Below are positions 47,705-59,800 of a DNA stretch of 64,000 nucleotides, one piece after another. The translations under genes were made by a program, and so were the position numbers. This DNA is from Cydia pomonella (Eukaryota; Arthropoda; Insecta; Lepidoptera; Tortricidae): positions 7,525,056 to 7,589,055 of the forward strand of contig NC_084704.1 of NCBI RefSeq assembly GCF_033807575.1, written 5' to 3'. Under the pieces are notes generated by a model, which had not been told where the DNA came from, searched no databases, and was given only the letters and a program-made list of their open reading frames with translations. The number at the start of each line of letters is the position of its first letter. Position 1 is the stretch's first letter.

Positions 47705-50700
47705 ACTTTAATTGTTGAGCCATTTCGGGTTTACGTTAGTATCCATAAATAAATTAGCTTGATTAATTTTTAACAAGCAAAAACGATGCTATTAAGCTTA
47801 GAATAAATTTAAAAGTGGAAAAATTACTGTCTTGGGTGGGACTTGAACTCACGGCCTCTAGACCCATATGGTGGAAAAATTTGCTAACTATGGATTATTC
47901 TATGAAAATAAGTAAATAACATCTCAAGAGCCAACACGTACTTCGCCAGAAGCCGTTCCAAATCCGGCAGTGTAGTGAGAATGTTCTTCGCATCTTGACT
48001 CAGCTCTTGGTTCTCGAATAACTCCTTGACGGCTTCCTGGCGTTCCTTTATAACTGCCAAATTGCAGCTTGGCGCACATACCCACTGGTATAATAGTCTG
48101 AAAGTGGACATTTAACTTTATTGCTATGACAGTAAAGTGTATATTCAATTATTGGAGAAGTGTGTTCTGTAGTTTTAACCTTTTGACCGCCAAAGACTGC
48201 TGTAGCCGCGCGCGTCATATGAACGCGCGCGGCTACAGCCGTATATCAACCTTCATGCGTACCGACAAGGTTCACGATTACGCGCCGCGTACGATAGGCG
48301 TGGCGTTCAAAAGGTTAAATAGATTTTTGTTACATCGTAAATTTGGGGACAGGATCGTGTTTCAACCATCGTACCTCAAAATTGTTTTTAATAATTAAAT
48401 TTTTGACGACCGATCTGGCCTAGTGGGTAGTCCTGATAATGGCATTTATTCGTGCGATGAGCATGTATATTTGTTTCTGAGTCATGGGTGTATTCAATGT
48501 AGTTAAGTATTTATAAATATTTATATATTATATATATCGTTGTCTAAGTACCCTCAACACAAGCCTTATTGGGCTTACTGTGGGAGTTAGTCAATTTGTG
48601 TAATAATGTCCTATAATATTTATTTATTTTAAAAATTCACCCGGAAAAGCACTTAGCTCTTTTTATATGGTATTTATGACATTTTTCTCACCTTTTACCC
48701 ATGGCAGTGGCACAAAAGTTCAACTTGTCATACAAACACCCCTCATCTTGTACTATCCTCAAATTCCTCAACGTAATAGCATCCAACACCATGGTGCTGC
48801 CGCCTTCCCACTTATTCTCGACCTTAAGCTCTTGCGATAAGGTCTTGTTTAGAACATCGGGCGGCGCGAAGGACTCGAACTGCGACATGCCGAGTACTTG
48901 TATGTCGAGGAGGCATTGGGAGAGGTAGGAGACGCAGCCGCCTAAGGCTTTAATGGCCAGGTAGCAGTTTGGGGCGGGAGTTAAGCCCAAAGCGTCACCT
49001 GCAAGAAATTTGTCAGGACTTATTTTACCCCCACTACGTCAACCACAAGGATCTATTATTATTTATTACGATATTTATTATTTTGTCAGTCTCAGTAGGT
49101 AAAGTAAGGACGCTAACCGCGAAGAATTTCGTACATTGACTCGCCATTTCCTATCTCTATCACACGCGCATAATTATATTGCTGTCCGACTCTCACAATG
49201 GCATTGACCGCGGCATCATGGATGAGACAACAGTACAACGCACGTAGGATAATATAACGTACGATAACGAAATGGCGCGTCAATGTACGAAATTAATTTG
49301 TGATCAGCGTACTTACTTTTTATATGGGTGCGCGCAAAAAGTATATATGCGCGATACCGATAGTGTCAAAACGACCAAGCAAAATTTGACGTAAAATCAA
49401 TTCATAATTTATTAAGAAATTTATAATTGAAGAGGTTTTACTCTAATATAATCCATAGATAATAATAATAATATAATAAAATGATGTATATTTAGCGGGC
49501 GCTAATTTTAAAATTGTGTATACGTTGTAGTCACCTTCATGTAAGAATGGCTTTAATCCCTCCGGCCAATCCCCATCCGCGTTGGTCTTGTAGTACTTTT
49601 CTGCGAGCGTTTTAAGCGTCTTCTCCGGTGGCCATAATGTTTGAGGTTCGCGTCGTGCGCGGTGGCAATGTGTGCCGAGCAACTTAGATGTACGCGCTGT
49701 GGTGGATCTACGGTCGTATACGATCTGCAAAGTATGAACAAATTCTATAAACTTTCTGAATTTAAGACATATAACGAAATATCGTTTCTTTTATAAACTT
49801 ACTAGTGCTGGCGGGAAATGCGCTAGAGTAGTGAGGAGTCTTGAGGAATGCTTGTCATCTTTGAATTGTCCAAGATGGAACAACCCTATTGAAGCGTCGA
49901 CGAAGCACACGCCATATGTGCTAATGCCATTGCTTTCCTGCAAAATATATTTCTAATAAATACCTCTTCGTCTCATAGCCATACTTCAAAAGGCGGGTCC
50001 ACGAAATTGCCGCGCGAAGCAGCTCGGTCGGTTGAGACGTACCTCGTGGCAATGCGGCCGAGGCACGTCTACATAGGCCGAACTACGCGACAATTTCCTC
50101 GCGAGGCGGATCGATCTGTGTCGACCCGCCTAAAGACTGAAAACGGAAGTTTTGACTATGGGATCAGTGGATAGACGGGGGGTGATGATGATGGTGTCTG
50201 AATCAATAGTTACATTTCGCCTTAATATAAATTTTAAAAAATCTGATATGTTCGAAAAGTTCAGTACCTAAAGATCGCACACGTTTATTACGATTAATTT
50301 GTCTTGTAGGAACCCTCAGATGATTATCTATTATCTATATCCAGATCATTAACACCTGAAAACTAGTGGGCAAAATATCTACCTCCTCAGCTACACACAG
50401 CATGTAGTCCGCGCCGGGCTCGGCCGGGCCCGGGTCCTGCAGGCCGGCCGCGTGCGCGCCACGTAGCGTTACTTGGCATATTTCACGACGCACTACCTTG
50501 TCGAACTTTGACGTTTGACCCACTGGAATATGTGTTACATTTAAGTGATTATAAGTCAATAGGCAAATTGCCTCGCGCGTATAGTCGCTCTGCGTGGACC
50601 CGCCTAATAAGTAATGATCTATTTTAAGAAATAAAGAAAAGGAGTTATTATGCTTTTAGCACAGGCATTTTTAGCACAACAGACTCTAAGAGGACATGAG

Positions 50701-53700
50701 AGATGCGCTTATACAAGGACAAATTTGGCTTTTCGTAAAATTAACGATTATAATTCATTACTGAAATAGATGCGTTTTAATTGTTACACTTACGTTTCTT
50801 GCATCTATCCTGCATCATATCAGGCGTCTCCGTTTGCTCAACTCGAGCTACTTTGTACCCTTTGGACACCAGCGTATTGGCCATTCGAGCGTACGCGCTC
50901 TCCGGGAAACCGGAGTGAGCAAAATCACCCTACAACAAAAATGAACTATAAAACCAAAATCATAAGGCACATATATCAATGGCAACTTGACATTGCAGAT
51001 TATCGATAACCCTTAAACAAAAATGACGCATAGAACTATCGCACGTCTTTCTCTTTTACTCCAATTAAGGCGTAATCAGAGTGACAGAGAAAGATGCCCG
51101 CAATTTGGAACCTACGGTGTTCACGGTAGGCCTTCAGGTCCATAAAACACAAATTTAAATGCAAAGTACCTTCATGTAAGAGAATCCGAGTTCGTTGACC
51201 CCGACCGCGGCGTCCATGTGGTACAATTCGTAGAACTTGCCAACTTTGAAGAAGAGAACGCAGTCGTAATGTGATGACTTCATCTGCCACCATTGACGAT
51301 GAGCCTAGAGATATACGAGGAGAAAAGCTTGAGTATGATGATGACGACTTATATAGATCGTGTCATTTCACAAAGACGCGTGCCTTGACTCACATTGTCA
51401 TGTTAATAAAGGTTAGATTTGACAAATCTGCGCGTCATCGTGGATGGCACGTACTATAATGTTAATTATGTGACAAAGTAACTCATGGTACTGTCAGTCA
51501 CAAAATACGCTGGATACTTTAGAACCTTCTTTAATATGCTCGTTCTGTGTGGACCCGCCTATTGGGATTAGTCCGGTTTCCTCACGATGTTTTCCTTCAC
51601 CGAAAACCGACTGGTAAATATCAAATGTTATTTCGTATACATTATGACGTACGGCTATAAACATTGCGTCTATTATTGAAAATAGCGCCTATTGTGCGCG
51701 AGGAAATTATCTTACTGGCTCTTACAGCGTGTAGTTAACGTTCACTTTTGCTTGCAATAGAAGGACTTTATTGTCATACTTAACCAATATGAATAATTTT
51801 CATGTTTGCAATTTTGCATGTTCAGATCAGATATATGCTATGTAGAGGCATCAAAGTGTGACAGTCTTACGAAGTATGTGCGACTTCATATACGAAATAA
51901 CTTACAGGAGTCTGATTATTCATGAACTCTGTTGGCACAAAGAGAGTGGAAGGATCATAGTCCGGATGATCTGGCTTCCTCTTGTTGGCGTCGCGAATCT
52001 TGTCGGGCCGGAGCCAGTCCAGTTTGCAGTGCACCCAGTTGCCATCATCACTGACTGGCAACTCGTCTGCTGCCCCAGTCTTTGCTGGCATGGCTGGCCT
52101 GCAGAAACAAATGTTGCAATATGAATTAGGACCCATACATTACATACTTGCTGCAGTTGCTGCAACACCAAATATGTATATGGCCAAATTCATAAATGGT
52201 TGAATCTTGTCATGTATTGTTCAAGTACATTTCAAAGCAGCACTTTAATAAGTGTTTGAAAGTTAATGCTTTGCTCCAAGCTTTGCTACATTAATGATAA
52301 GTGTGCCACTTATAGATCATGTCATTCATGACGATGCGTGCCTTGACTCAGGTTGTCATGGTATTAAAAGTTAGAGTTGACAAGTTGAAAGATGATTCCC
52401 ATTTATTTTAAGGGGCTCCCTGCAGTTTTCATAGATTTTGACAAGTTTTGAATCGTTACTCCTACGTTTGCTCTATAGATAGAATTATAGTACAAACGGC
52501 TATAGGTTCTTCAATATTTTATCTCCATTCTGGTCTACCAATTTTTGAGAGAAATGAACACTTATTTTTTTATATTTTTTTTTAAACATTGTCTAAAAAA
52601 ACCCTTATTTCATTACTCTATTGCTGTGAAGGCTTTTACATGTACGAAATCTACATATTTAGGTATGTTAAAGATAACGTCTCTAAAAACTGGTCTGAGA
52701 TTTCGATTTTAAACTAATTAGTACAAAAGTTATGGTCAGAAAACCAGTTTTTTGGCCTAAAATTTATCAATTTTGATGCCAAATATCTCGAAGAGATTGA
52801 ACTTTGAAGTAAATATGGGATACTATATTGCTTAAAGCCGTTGCTGTTAATATGATAAGCTACAAAAAACATTAGAAAACTAAGGGATTCAGATCGAAGA
52901 TCATTGGAGTTAGAGAGCCCCTTAATCAAAACCATCTGTCAAGTTTAGTAGGAGTCGATACACAGTAAAGAAAAGCATTATTATTTTGTAAAAATAAGAA
53001 TAAATAACAATTACCCATTTGTTGCAGCTGGTTTTTTTGAGCTCTTGCTGGTGGCCTTTGGTGTCTGGTTGGCCTCATACTTAAAACTATCATTCAGTTT
53101 CTTCCCTACTGCTGTCTCTTTTGGGGTCTCAATTATGTTATCTACTAAACAACAAAATATTATAAGAAATATAAGTCAATTAGAACATAATAATTCTTAT
53201 AACTTCCAATTATTTGGATTTATACTTTTGTAGTCAACAACATGAATTTTATAGTGAATGACATGATGTATATAAGAAAACTTGCATACTTCTGCTAATA
53301 AATTCACTGGTCTGTGTAAAGTCCCCTGTTTTCATTAGACTAAAATGGAGGTAGCATTAGTCCAATATAATTCAAGCCTTCTTGAACAAGAACTCCAGTA
53401 CCAAACCTAATTATGTGTATAGTCTGTGGATTTGATCATGTTACTAAACCATTTATAAATAGATACCTCTATTTTAGCAATTTATTTAACGTGCCTCTGC
53501 ATACATTTGATGTGCCCCTTGCAAAAATCAGACTGTTTTGTACACAAATTGACGGACAAGGAGTCTCCAGTTAGTAAATGCTCTAAGTCTGAGGATAGTT
53601 TCCAATTAAGATTTTAAAGCAATAGAGCATGAAACTTTGTAATAATCTATTTATTAGAAATTAGAATACATCCTTAACAGAAAGGTATGCTCATTTAAAA

Positions 53701-54259
53701 ATCTACCTTTATTTTCCATATCAGAATCATCGGAATCCAAAGGATTCAGTCTTATCCTCTTCCGTTTCTTAGGAGCGATAGGTTCGTCATCATCATAGTG
53801 TTCCTGCTTCACTTCTGGGGAGGGTGTGACTTGCCTCTCACGTTTCTTACCTAGAAAATATTTTATAAACATTGTTGGGTCTTTTATATTACATAAATAT
53901 CGGGTTAAAGATATTTTATTTATCTCAAAAAGAAATATTAAATTTCACTTAAAATATGAGTACTAGATTGAATTTTGGACCACAATATGGAACAAAGAGA
54001 TTCCTAAAAAATCATTAAATGTGTATGGTTTAAATCTTTCTAAGAAAAATTATCCTCTTAAATCTTATTCAATAGATACCAGCATTGACTCAAATATATA
54101 CTTACTCTCAATTTTCACTTCTATTTCTTTTTTTAATGCGTCGAGGTCTGGACTTCTGTCTCCATTTTCTGCGGGTTTCGGCTTCTTGTTAGCGGGCGGT
54201 GTTTTAGTAAAATAGTTAAATAGGGTATTTGAAGGTCCAACGCTGTTGCGTTTAGACAT
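39095..54259 (-). CDS. MSH6: MSH6 DNA mismatch repair ATPase (19 coding exons)
   Basis: MutS homolog 6; with MSH2 it forms MutS-alpha, which recognises base mismatches and small loops. About 1121 codons. Exons: 54106-54259, 53707-53850, 53015-53144, 51906-52098, 51170-51304, 50794-50929, 50383-50522, 49803-49937, 49535-49724, 48692-48998, 47942-48097, 46986-47232, 46352-46507, 42926-43060, 42256-42477, 41315-41488, 40712-40889, 39976-40127, 39095-39376; all phases agree. N-terminal PCNA-box-like motif (LFNYF, residues 13-17, Ser replacing the usual Gln) and a basic KKRKR stretch; no PWWP domain seen. Mismatch-reading Phe-X-Glu is F231-Y-E233 in VGKFYELYHMD. Walker A GPNMGGKS (896-903), Walker B LVLLDE (975-976), GRGTST and the STHYH loop (about 1007-1011) are intact, so the ATPase looks functional. 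The exon-15 donor (GTGATA at 42255) could instead be GTAAAC at 42237, adding 6 codons. Several introns hold degenerate copies of neighbouring exons. Confidence 0.96.
40499..40668 (-). pseudogene. Pseudo-exon: decayed tandem copy of MSH6 exon 17
   Basis: Copy of exon 40712-40889 with a period of 213 bp, lying 3' of it. It keeps an AG acceptor (ACAG before GG) and a GT donor (CTTG|GTAAAT). The second codon is now TGA, one base is lost after LSLV, and about 7 bases are lost before the Walker B part, which still reads YYLVLLDEL. Length is 170 versus 178 nt, so inclusion would shift frame. Confidence 0.85.
40985..41070 (+). repeat. Interspersed repeat end
   Basis: CATGGGCGGCGGTAATCGCT then TATCATCAGGTGATCCGTCA and GCTCGTTTGCC, which I recall as a common 3' end of moth retroposons. 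In MSH6 intron 16. Confidence 0.5.
41575..41945 (+). mobile_element. 5'-truncated Jockey-like LINE in MSH6 intron 15
   Basis: Antisense to MSH6. Frame KRAQNAILRVIANAPWFTRN, DEIHDYLNMTTIKEEI and HPNPLASKLLD...LKRKH, the Jockey ORF2 C-terminus, with its stop at 41813-41815. A 3' UTR follows and ends in an A-rich run at 41931-41940. Confidence 0.82.
42058..42238 (-). pseudogene. Pseudo-exon: decayed tandem copy of MSH6 exon 15
   Basis: Copy of the exon at 42256-42477, period 192 bp, directly abutting it on the 3' side. Shared + strand blocks: CTCGGCAGACAA/ATTCGGCAGACAA, TCTGCTAAAGCCAG, TGGTTGCTxGAxAACTTCTC and GAACATTCG. Several indels destroy the frame. Confidence 0.82.
44026..45217 (+). mobile_element. 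Pogo-like deletion derivative with TA target site
   Basis: 1192 bp in MSH6 intron 13. Ends GGATGGTTGACCCAGT and ACTGGGTCAACCATCC, with TA at 44024-44025 and 45218-45219. TTGACC/GGTCAA words recur through the element (44034, 44043, 44058, 44460, 44468, 44594, 44646, 44957, 45002, 45206). It contains the short psq-type ORF at 44701-44826, but the DDE catalytic part is absent. Confidence 0.85.
44701..44826 (+). CDS. Truncated transposase: psq-type helix-turn-helix N-terminus
   Basis: 41 codons, MPPKKKFFQYSEDDVHEAVK then EIHSGKKIRETCRKYKIPLSM. This has the layout of the N-terminal psq/CENP-B-type HTH found in pogo-like transposases (basic start, acidic helix, IR..C..Y.IP turn). A splice acceptor (TTTTAG, ending 44692) lies just upstream, and a GTAAGC donor at 44278-44279 would close a 5' leader exon. 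The stop interrupts the domain at its end, where an internal deletion removed the rest. Probably a relic, though it could still encode a DNA-binding peptide if expressed. Confidence 0.6.
   Translation: MPPKKKFFQYSEDDVHEAVKEIHSGKKIRETCRKYKIPLSM
46685..46740 (-). pseudogene. Remnant of a MSH6 exon 12 copy
   Basis: GAAAAACTTCAAAGTATC matches the 3' end of exon 12 (GAAAAACTTCAACGTATC at 46988), and TCTCTTCCTCGTAGAATATGG matches its middle (CTCTCTTCGTAGAAGATGG near 47160). The intervening part is deleted. Confidence 0.5.
47296..47325. repeat. (AGATA)n microsatellite
   Basis: About five AGATA units in MSH6 intron 11. Confidence 0.9.
47614..47705. repeat. (GT)n microsatellite, about 90 bp
   Basis: Long interrupted GT run in MSH6 intron 11, flanked by GCGTGCGTGC and GCGCGCGTGT. 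Confidence 0.95.
48179..48314. mobile_element. piggyBac-like MITE (TTAA target) with central palindrome
   Basis: 136 bp, ends CCTTTTGACCGCC and GGCGTTCAAAAGG, flanked by TTAA at 48175-48178 and 48315-48318. The internal 17-bp inverted repeat GCTGTAGCCGCGCGCGT is at 48199-48215 and 48223-48239. MSH6 intron 10. Confidence 0.82.
48405..48632 (+). mobile_element. tRNA-derived SINE in MSH6 intron 10
   Basis: Head GACGACCGATCTGGCCTAGT (A-box TGGCCTAGTGG), body TTTGTTTCTGAGTCATGGGT and TATATATCGTTGTCTAAGTA, end AGTCAATTTGTGTAATAATG. The B-box segment seen in the 32-kb copy is deleted here. Confidence 0.8.
49992..50135. repeat. GGCGGGTCCACG inverted-repeat element
   Basis: Starts GGCGGGTCCACGAAATTGCC, ends TCGACCCGCC, with internal inverted CGCGCGA/TCCTCGCGAGG blocks. 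Partial relatives (GTGGACCCGCC) are at 50560-50607 and 51530-51560. MSH6 intron 7. Confidence 0.55.
51028..51135. mobile_element. Diverged MITE of the GGGCTATAACCGCGA family
   Basis: Shares GACAGAGAAAGATGCCCGCAA and the TTCACGGTAGGCC end with 30690-30820. MSH6 intron 5. Confidence 0.45.
51341..51450 (+). repeat. Repeat flanking MSH6 exon 4, copy 1
   Basis: ACTTATATAGATCGTGTCAT, CGCGTGCCTTGACTCA, TTGTCATG and AAAGGTTAGATTTGACAA recur at 52300-52390 on the other side of exon 4. Confidence 0.6.
52300..52390 (+). repeat. Repeat flanking MSH6 exon 4, copy 2
   Basis: CCACTTATAGATCATGTCAT, TGCGTGCCTTGACTCAGGTT and AAAAGTTAGAGTTGACAA; same orientation as 51341-51450. Confidence 0.6.
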
Positions 54260-54905
54260 TGTTGGTATCTAATGTCGCGTGTTTGTATTTAGTAACTCAA
54301 GCTTTATTTTAAATTATTAGGAGTTAATAAATCCTAGAATGCGTATGTATGACATTATTTTGGCGCAAAACCGACCGGGCCAAATTTGAACGTCAAGTAT
54401 CAACCATGTATCAACTGTCAGTGTCAAAATCTGTGCGGACATATTCGGCACTTATTTAATACCGTTATCAAAAAAAATACAATTTTTAATTGGTAAATAA
54501 TCGAAATTTTGAATAAAATTTAGATTTTATCATCTAGCATATGACCAACATATGACTTATATCAGGGATATCGTAGTATTTTTAAAATTGATAACAACGT
54601 CAACATACCAACTTTTACTCGATCCAGTTAAATGTGGCAGGGATTGAAAGCAAAGAATATTCAATGCCCAACTTGACCCCAAACTAAACTAATGAACATT
54701 CCTGTACATTACTCGGCGAGCTTTGCTACGGGTAAAGGGTAGACTATTCCAAATTCCATTTGGTATTATTCTAATACCGAATATTAAAGGTAAAAATATC
54801 ACAATAAAAGCCCTTTCAGTTCAAATGATAATATTTATTTATTTATATTTATGAGTAATTACATCTAATTTTGGTGTAAAACGGCAGTTTATTGCCATTA
54901 TGTAC

Positions 54906-55221
54906 AGGTCGATTCACAAGAGCTGGCACGAATGGAATGAATGAGTGAATGAACATATCTATGCGTGTATCACATGTAAGTCATTTTGTAAACCAATTAA
55001 ATGGTGGCTCTGACTGTATGATATAGGGCTATAACCGCGACAATAAAAAGTTCGTCTATTGCGGGCAATTTTCTCTGTCACTCTAAATACATCTTACTGA
55101 GAGTAAAAGAGAAAGATCCCCGCAATTTGCGTATTTCGGTTTTCGCGGTTATAGCCCCCAGGTGTCACACATCAATGAGTTTCGTTCATTCCATTCGTGC
55201 CAGCTTTCGTGAATCGACCTG
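54906..55221. mobile_element. MITE (CAGGTCGATTCAC ends) with a second MITE inside
   Basis: CAGGTCGATTCACAAGAGCT then GGCACGAATGGAATGAA at left is mirrored by TTCATTCCATTCGTGCCAGC then GTGAATCGACCTG at right, both flanked by TA. The inner element is annotated at 55025-55158. Confidence 0.78.
55025..55158. mobile_element. MITE of the GGGCTATAACCGCGA family, nested
   Basis: Starts AGGGCTATAACCGCGAC, ends TCGCGGTTATAGCCCC-like (TTTTCGCGGTTATAGCCCCC). Relative of 30690-30820. Confidence 0.75.
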
Positions 55222-56833
55222 TAGGTACAAAAGTCCTAGAATTAGATTAAATTTTATTTGTACTTTAGTAAAAAAGAGTTATTCATTGTAGAAGGGATGT
55301 AAAATCAAAGAAAAAACCGTGCTTCGAATTTGATATCTGATGCTCTGTATGGCACTATACATTTTGCGGTAACTGGTTGTCAAAAGGTAGCTATCCAAGA
55401 TACTACAAATATATGTACCGTACAGCACCATCGACTTCACACACTTGGGAGCAAGTTTTTTTTCTTAATCTGTACAACTTTTCTACAATCGATAACAATA
55501 CACTAGAATAAAGTACAAAATAATAGCGCAAAAAATACACAAAGGAATGTCTCAAGTTTGTTACGTTTTATCAAACATAATATAAACAAAATTAACACGC
55601 TATACTTGTCGTAAAACTGACGACTGCTGAATAATGCTGTCTCCTTTACCCTTGTTAAGACCAACCAAGAGTGAAAGAGATGGCATATGAACTGACTCGC
55701 CACTTGGTTTAGCGACAAGTATAATCTCTTTCCATAATATAAGTTGGTTAATTATTGCAGAGTAAGATATAAGATCCAAATTAGATGAACAATAACAGCT
55801 TTGATTAAAAATCGTACTGCAATGGTCTTAAATAAAAGAGATACCTGTACTTAAAATAACATTTATCAAACAGGATAGCTCAATCTACTTGGCAATCTAA
55901 AAAGCTAGCTAATTAAGTATATTTTTATAGCTAAATTAGAACAAGATATAATATAATAAAAACAAAATAAAAATATCATATTTATAAATACAAAATAAAT
56001 GGATGATGTATGAAAATATATGACAATGCATCTTTTTAAGAAACAAGTTCTCTACAATTCATTAAATTACAATAAAGTTAAAAATAAAACAATTATAATT
56101 CTCTCTTGCGGTCAACTTCCTTAATGACTTATTGTGCAAGTTATATGTATATCTAATGTATTTATGAAAAAATAAAATTAGTATTGTCTTTAAATAATTG
56201 CAAAAGCATATTATATGTATAATATATCGATTCGCATTTTGAGACTAAATTAATATCCTCTTTACAACGTATGTAAGAACTGCGAAAGAAATATAAATAG
56301 TTTAACAACATTAATAAATAATCTTATATTTGGACCTCAGATATGCAGCAGCGCACTTGCGAAATCAAATAACTGTTTTAGACCTTTCTAGGCAAGCTTC
56401 ACGCAATCTAATGTATTTTCCATGTCACGTCTATCTTTTTTAGGATATTTTCTTGTAAAGGCCAGTCCAGACGGGCCAATTTTTCGTCTAATCTTAAATT
56501 GTCAATTTAATCAGATGGTGTGAAAACAAAAATGAAAAATGACATTGGCTCGCCGCCTCGATTCCACTATGAAATTGTGTACGTGTGTACGCTAGAGCAA
56601 TTTTTTCTGATCCAGTTGTTAATTTGATTATCCCGTCTGGACGGACCTTAAGAAGGATGTCCTTCCGTCTTAGCAGCAAGATAGCAGAATGTCCAGCGAA
56701 TGGATAGATGTCATAACCCCTTCACTTAAACGTCTCCTCTTAGCACGGCGCAGTTCCTTATGCGGACTTAGCAGCCAACAACAAAAATAACTGATTATAA
56801 AAAAAAACCTTGCAGCTCTTACACGCACGACCT

Positions 56834-59800
56834 TTACATTATAATCTGTGGCTCGGGCACAGACAACGCGATGCTTTTATGTGGCAACACCTGCCCGCCG
56901 TTAACGTAAAGCTCGTCCTTGACTATGACGTCTTCGCCCAGTACGGTGCAGTTCTCCATGCGCACCCAGCGGCCGACGACGGAGCGCCAGCCGATTATGC
57001 AGCTGTCGAGCCATGCGTGCTGCCGCACGCAGGCGCTGCGGAGGATTGTGCTGCGTTTTATGCATGCACCTGGAAAAAAAGATTGAATCTAGCAAGTCAG
57101 AAAAAGGTGACAGTTTAGTACAAGTTTTGCGCCAGATCTGATGTATGAGGAGTAAATTAATCTATAGAGCCAATGTTTTAATTCGGCACCAGTAAGTAAC
57201 TAAGTAGGTATATAATGTAATGAACCAAGTCCGTCTAACCAGTTCCTATTCCTATAAAAGTCATAGATTGAATTACTTAATTATAGCTCATAAAAAATAA
57301 TTATAGAATAGAATAATTTTTATTTGTAAACACAAAGAAGACACATCAAATTACATGATATAACAAATATGTAGGTAATTAATGGTTTAGTTCGGCGATT
57401 GGTGATAAATCTTTTGTGAGCCTTAATCTAATCTAAACTGACCATCCTCGATGACGACGCCAGGCCCGATGGTCACGTTGGGCCCGATCCGGCAGCCCTT
57501 GCCGATGGTTGCCGTCGGGTCGATCAGCACGTTGCCGACCACGCCGGGACCATCGTACAACTTGTTCGAGTCCTTTTGACGCAAGCTGTTCAGGTATAGG
57601 CACATTCCTGGAAAAAATGATGAGTAAGTTCATGCTGGCAGTGATACGAGCGCATGCATCTGTCATTATGACACATAAGTTCCTACCTAGGTCTTGTAAT
57701 TTCACCGTTATATTTTATTTCTAATACGTTTAAGTATCGTACTTATTTATGATATGTTTATATAATGATACTGGTGCCGAATCTTGTAAACGGACATTCG
57801 GTTCGGACCGACATTCGGAATTACCTTATACGTACACCTTAGGTAATTAGCAAAAACCAATGGATATTAACAAAAAAAGAGTGCGTTAAAAACTTGCTTT
57901 CATATTTTTTAAAGGGTGTAGCAGGATAGCCTAGGAAAAATTGCCCCCAGCGATTTTGGGCCGAAACTGTAATCAAACGATGCCTTTTGGGGAGGTTATA
58001 CTCTGCACAAAGTTTCATCCCTCTGTTACCCCCTGGGGGTGAAAAAAACCCGATTAACCCCAAAACTGTTTTAATTATTTTTTCCTAAACTATGAAAGTG
58101 ACGAATTTCAAATTTCGTACAAATATTAATAAGACTAAAAGCTATGTGCTGAAAAAATATTAACCCCCTAACCATTGAAATTCTTGTAAAAAAAACAAAA
58201 ATAAAAAAAGAATCAACCTGTATATCAAGTTTGGCTCATGGTACCACACCATTTTTTTTTTCAAAAATGAACCAGTTTATATTCTACATGATACAAAAGT
58301 TTCATGGACCTACTCCAGAAGGAACATTGCGAAATTAATATGTATTGGCTCTTTGGTACGTACTATTCATTGAACTCCCACTAAGAGCCTTGCATTATTA
58401 ATAAACAATGGCTTGCGATCGGACCGTTGCTCGTGCCCGATTTGAAAAAGGTGGGGATAAAGAAGTATGAATCAAACTCATTTGTATTTATAAAAACATT
58501 TTTAGGGTTCCGTAGTCAACTAGGAACCCTTATAGTTTCGCCATGTCCGCCTGCCTGTCTGTCTGTCTGTCTGTCCGAGGCTTTGCTCCGTGATCGTTAG
58601 TGCTAGAATGCTGAAATTTGGCATGGATATATAAACCAATAAAGCCGACAAAGTCGTACAATAAAATCTAAAAATTTAATTTTTTTGAGGGTACCTCCCC
58701 TACACGTAAAGTGGGAGTGAATTTTTGTTTTTTGCTTCAATCCTACAGTGTGGGGTATAGTTGGAAAGGTATTTCAAAACTAATAGGGGTCTTCAACAAA
58801 CATTTTTTGATTAAGTGAATATATTCGGAGATAATCGCTCCGAAAGAAAAAAAAATGTGTCCCCTCCCCTCTAACTTTTGAACCATAGGTCCAAAAAAAA
58901 TTAAAAAAATCGTGGAAGTAGATCTTAAGAAAGACATTAAATGAAAACTATAGCGGACATGATCAGTTTAGCTGTTTTTGAGTTATCGCAAAAAGTTTCC
59001 CCTTCATAGTAAAAAGACATACTTTAATTAGGTACTGATTATGCAAATTTGCCTATTTGTTTAACTCACGTGAAAGGTACCGTTTCATCCCTTGGTTAAC
59101 AATTTACTATACTTTAACCTCCAGTTTAGCTTATTGTGACGGAAGAGTAACTACGGAACCCTACACTGAGCGTGGCCCGACATGCTCTTGGCCGGTTTTT
59201 TTAAATTATTTTGTTTTCGGGTCCGAGACGTTGCGTATTAAGCATGATACGAGTATAATGATTAGTAGCTACGAAATAGTACGTTTATTTTAATTTCGCA
59301 ATGTTCCTTCTGGAGTAGGTCCATGAAACTTTTATATAGATAATATAGAATATAAATTGGTACATTTAAAAAAAAAATGGTGTGTGTACCATGAGCCAAA
59401 CTTGAGATCCATGTACAAATGAGTTTGATTCATACTTCTTTATCCCCACCTTTTTCAAATCGGGCACGAGCAGCGGTCCGATCGCAAGCCATTGTTTATT
59501 AATAATGCAAGGCTCTTAGTGGGAGTTCAATGAATAGTACGCACCAAAGAGCCAATACATATTAATTTCGCAATGTTCCTTCTGGAGTAGGTCCATGAAA
59601 CTTTTGTATCATGTAGAATATAAACTGGTTCATTTTTGAAAAAAAAAATGGTGTGGTACCATGAGCCAAACTTGATATACAGGTTGATTCTATTTTTATT
59701 TTTGTTTTTTTTACAAGAATTTCAATGGTTAGGGGGTTAATATTTTTTTAGCACATAGCTTTTAGTCTTATTAATATTTGTACGAAATTTTAAATTCGTC

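Larger units (their letters stand above)
54260..56833. other. Spacer between MSH6 and GMPPB
   Basis: About 2.6 kb. It should hold the MSH6 promoter near 54.3 kb and the GMPPB 3' UTR. It contains the nested MITE pair at 54906-55221. The remainder (55.3-56.7 kb) is AT-rich with no supported gene. Confidence 0.6.
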
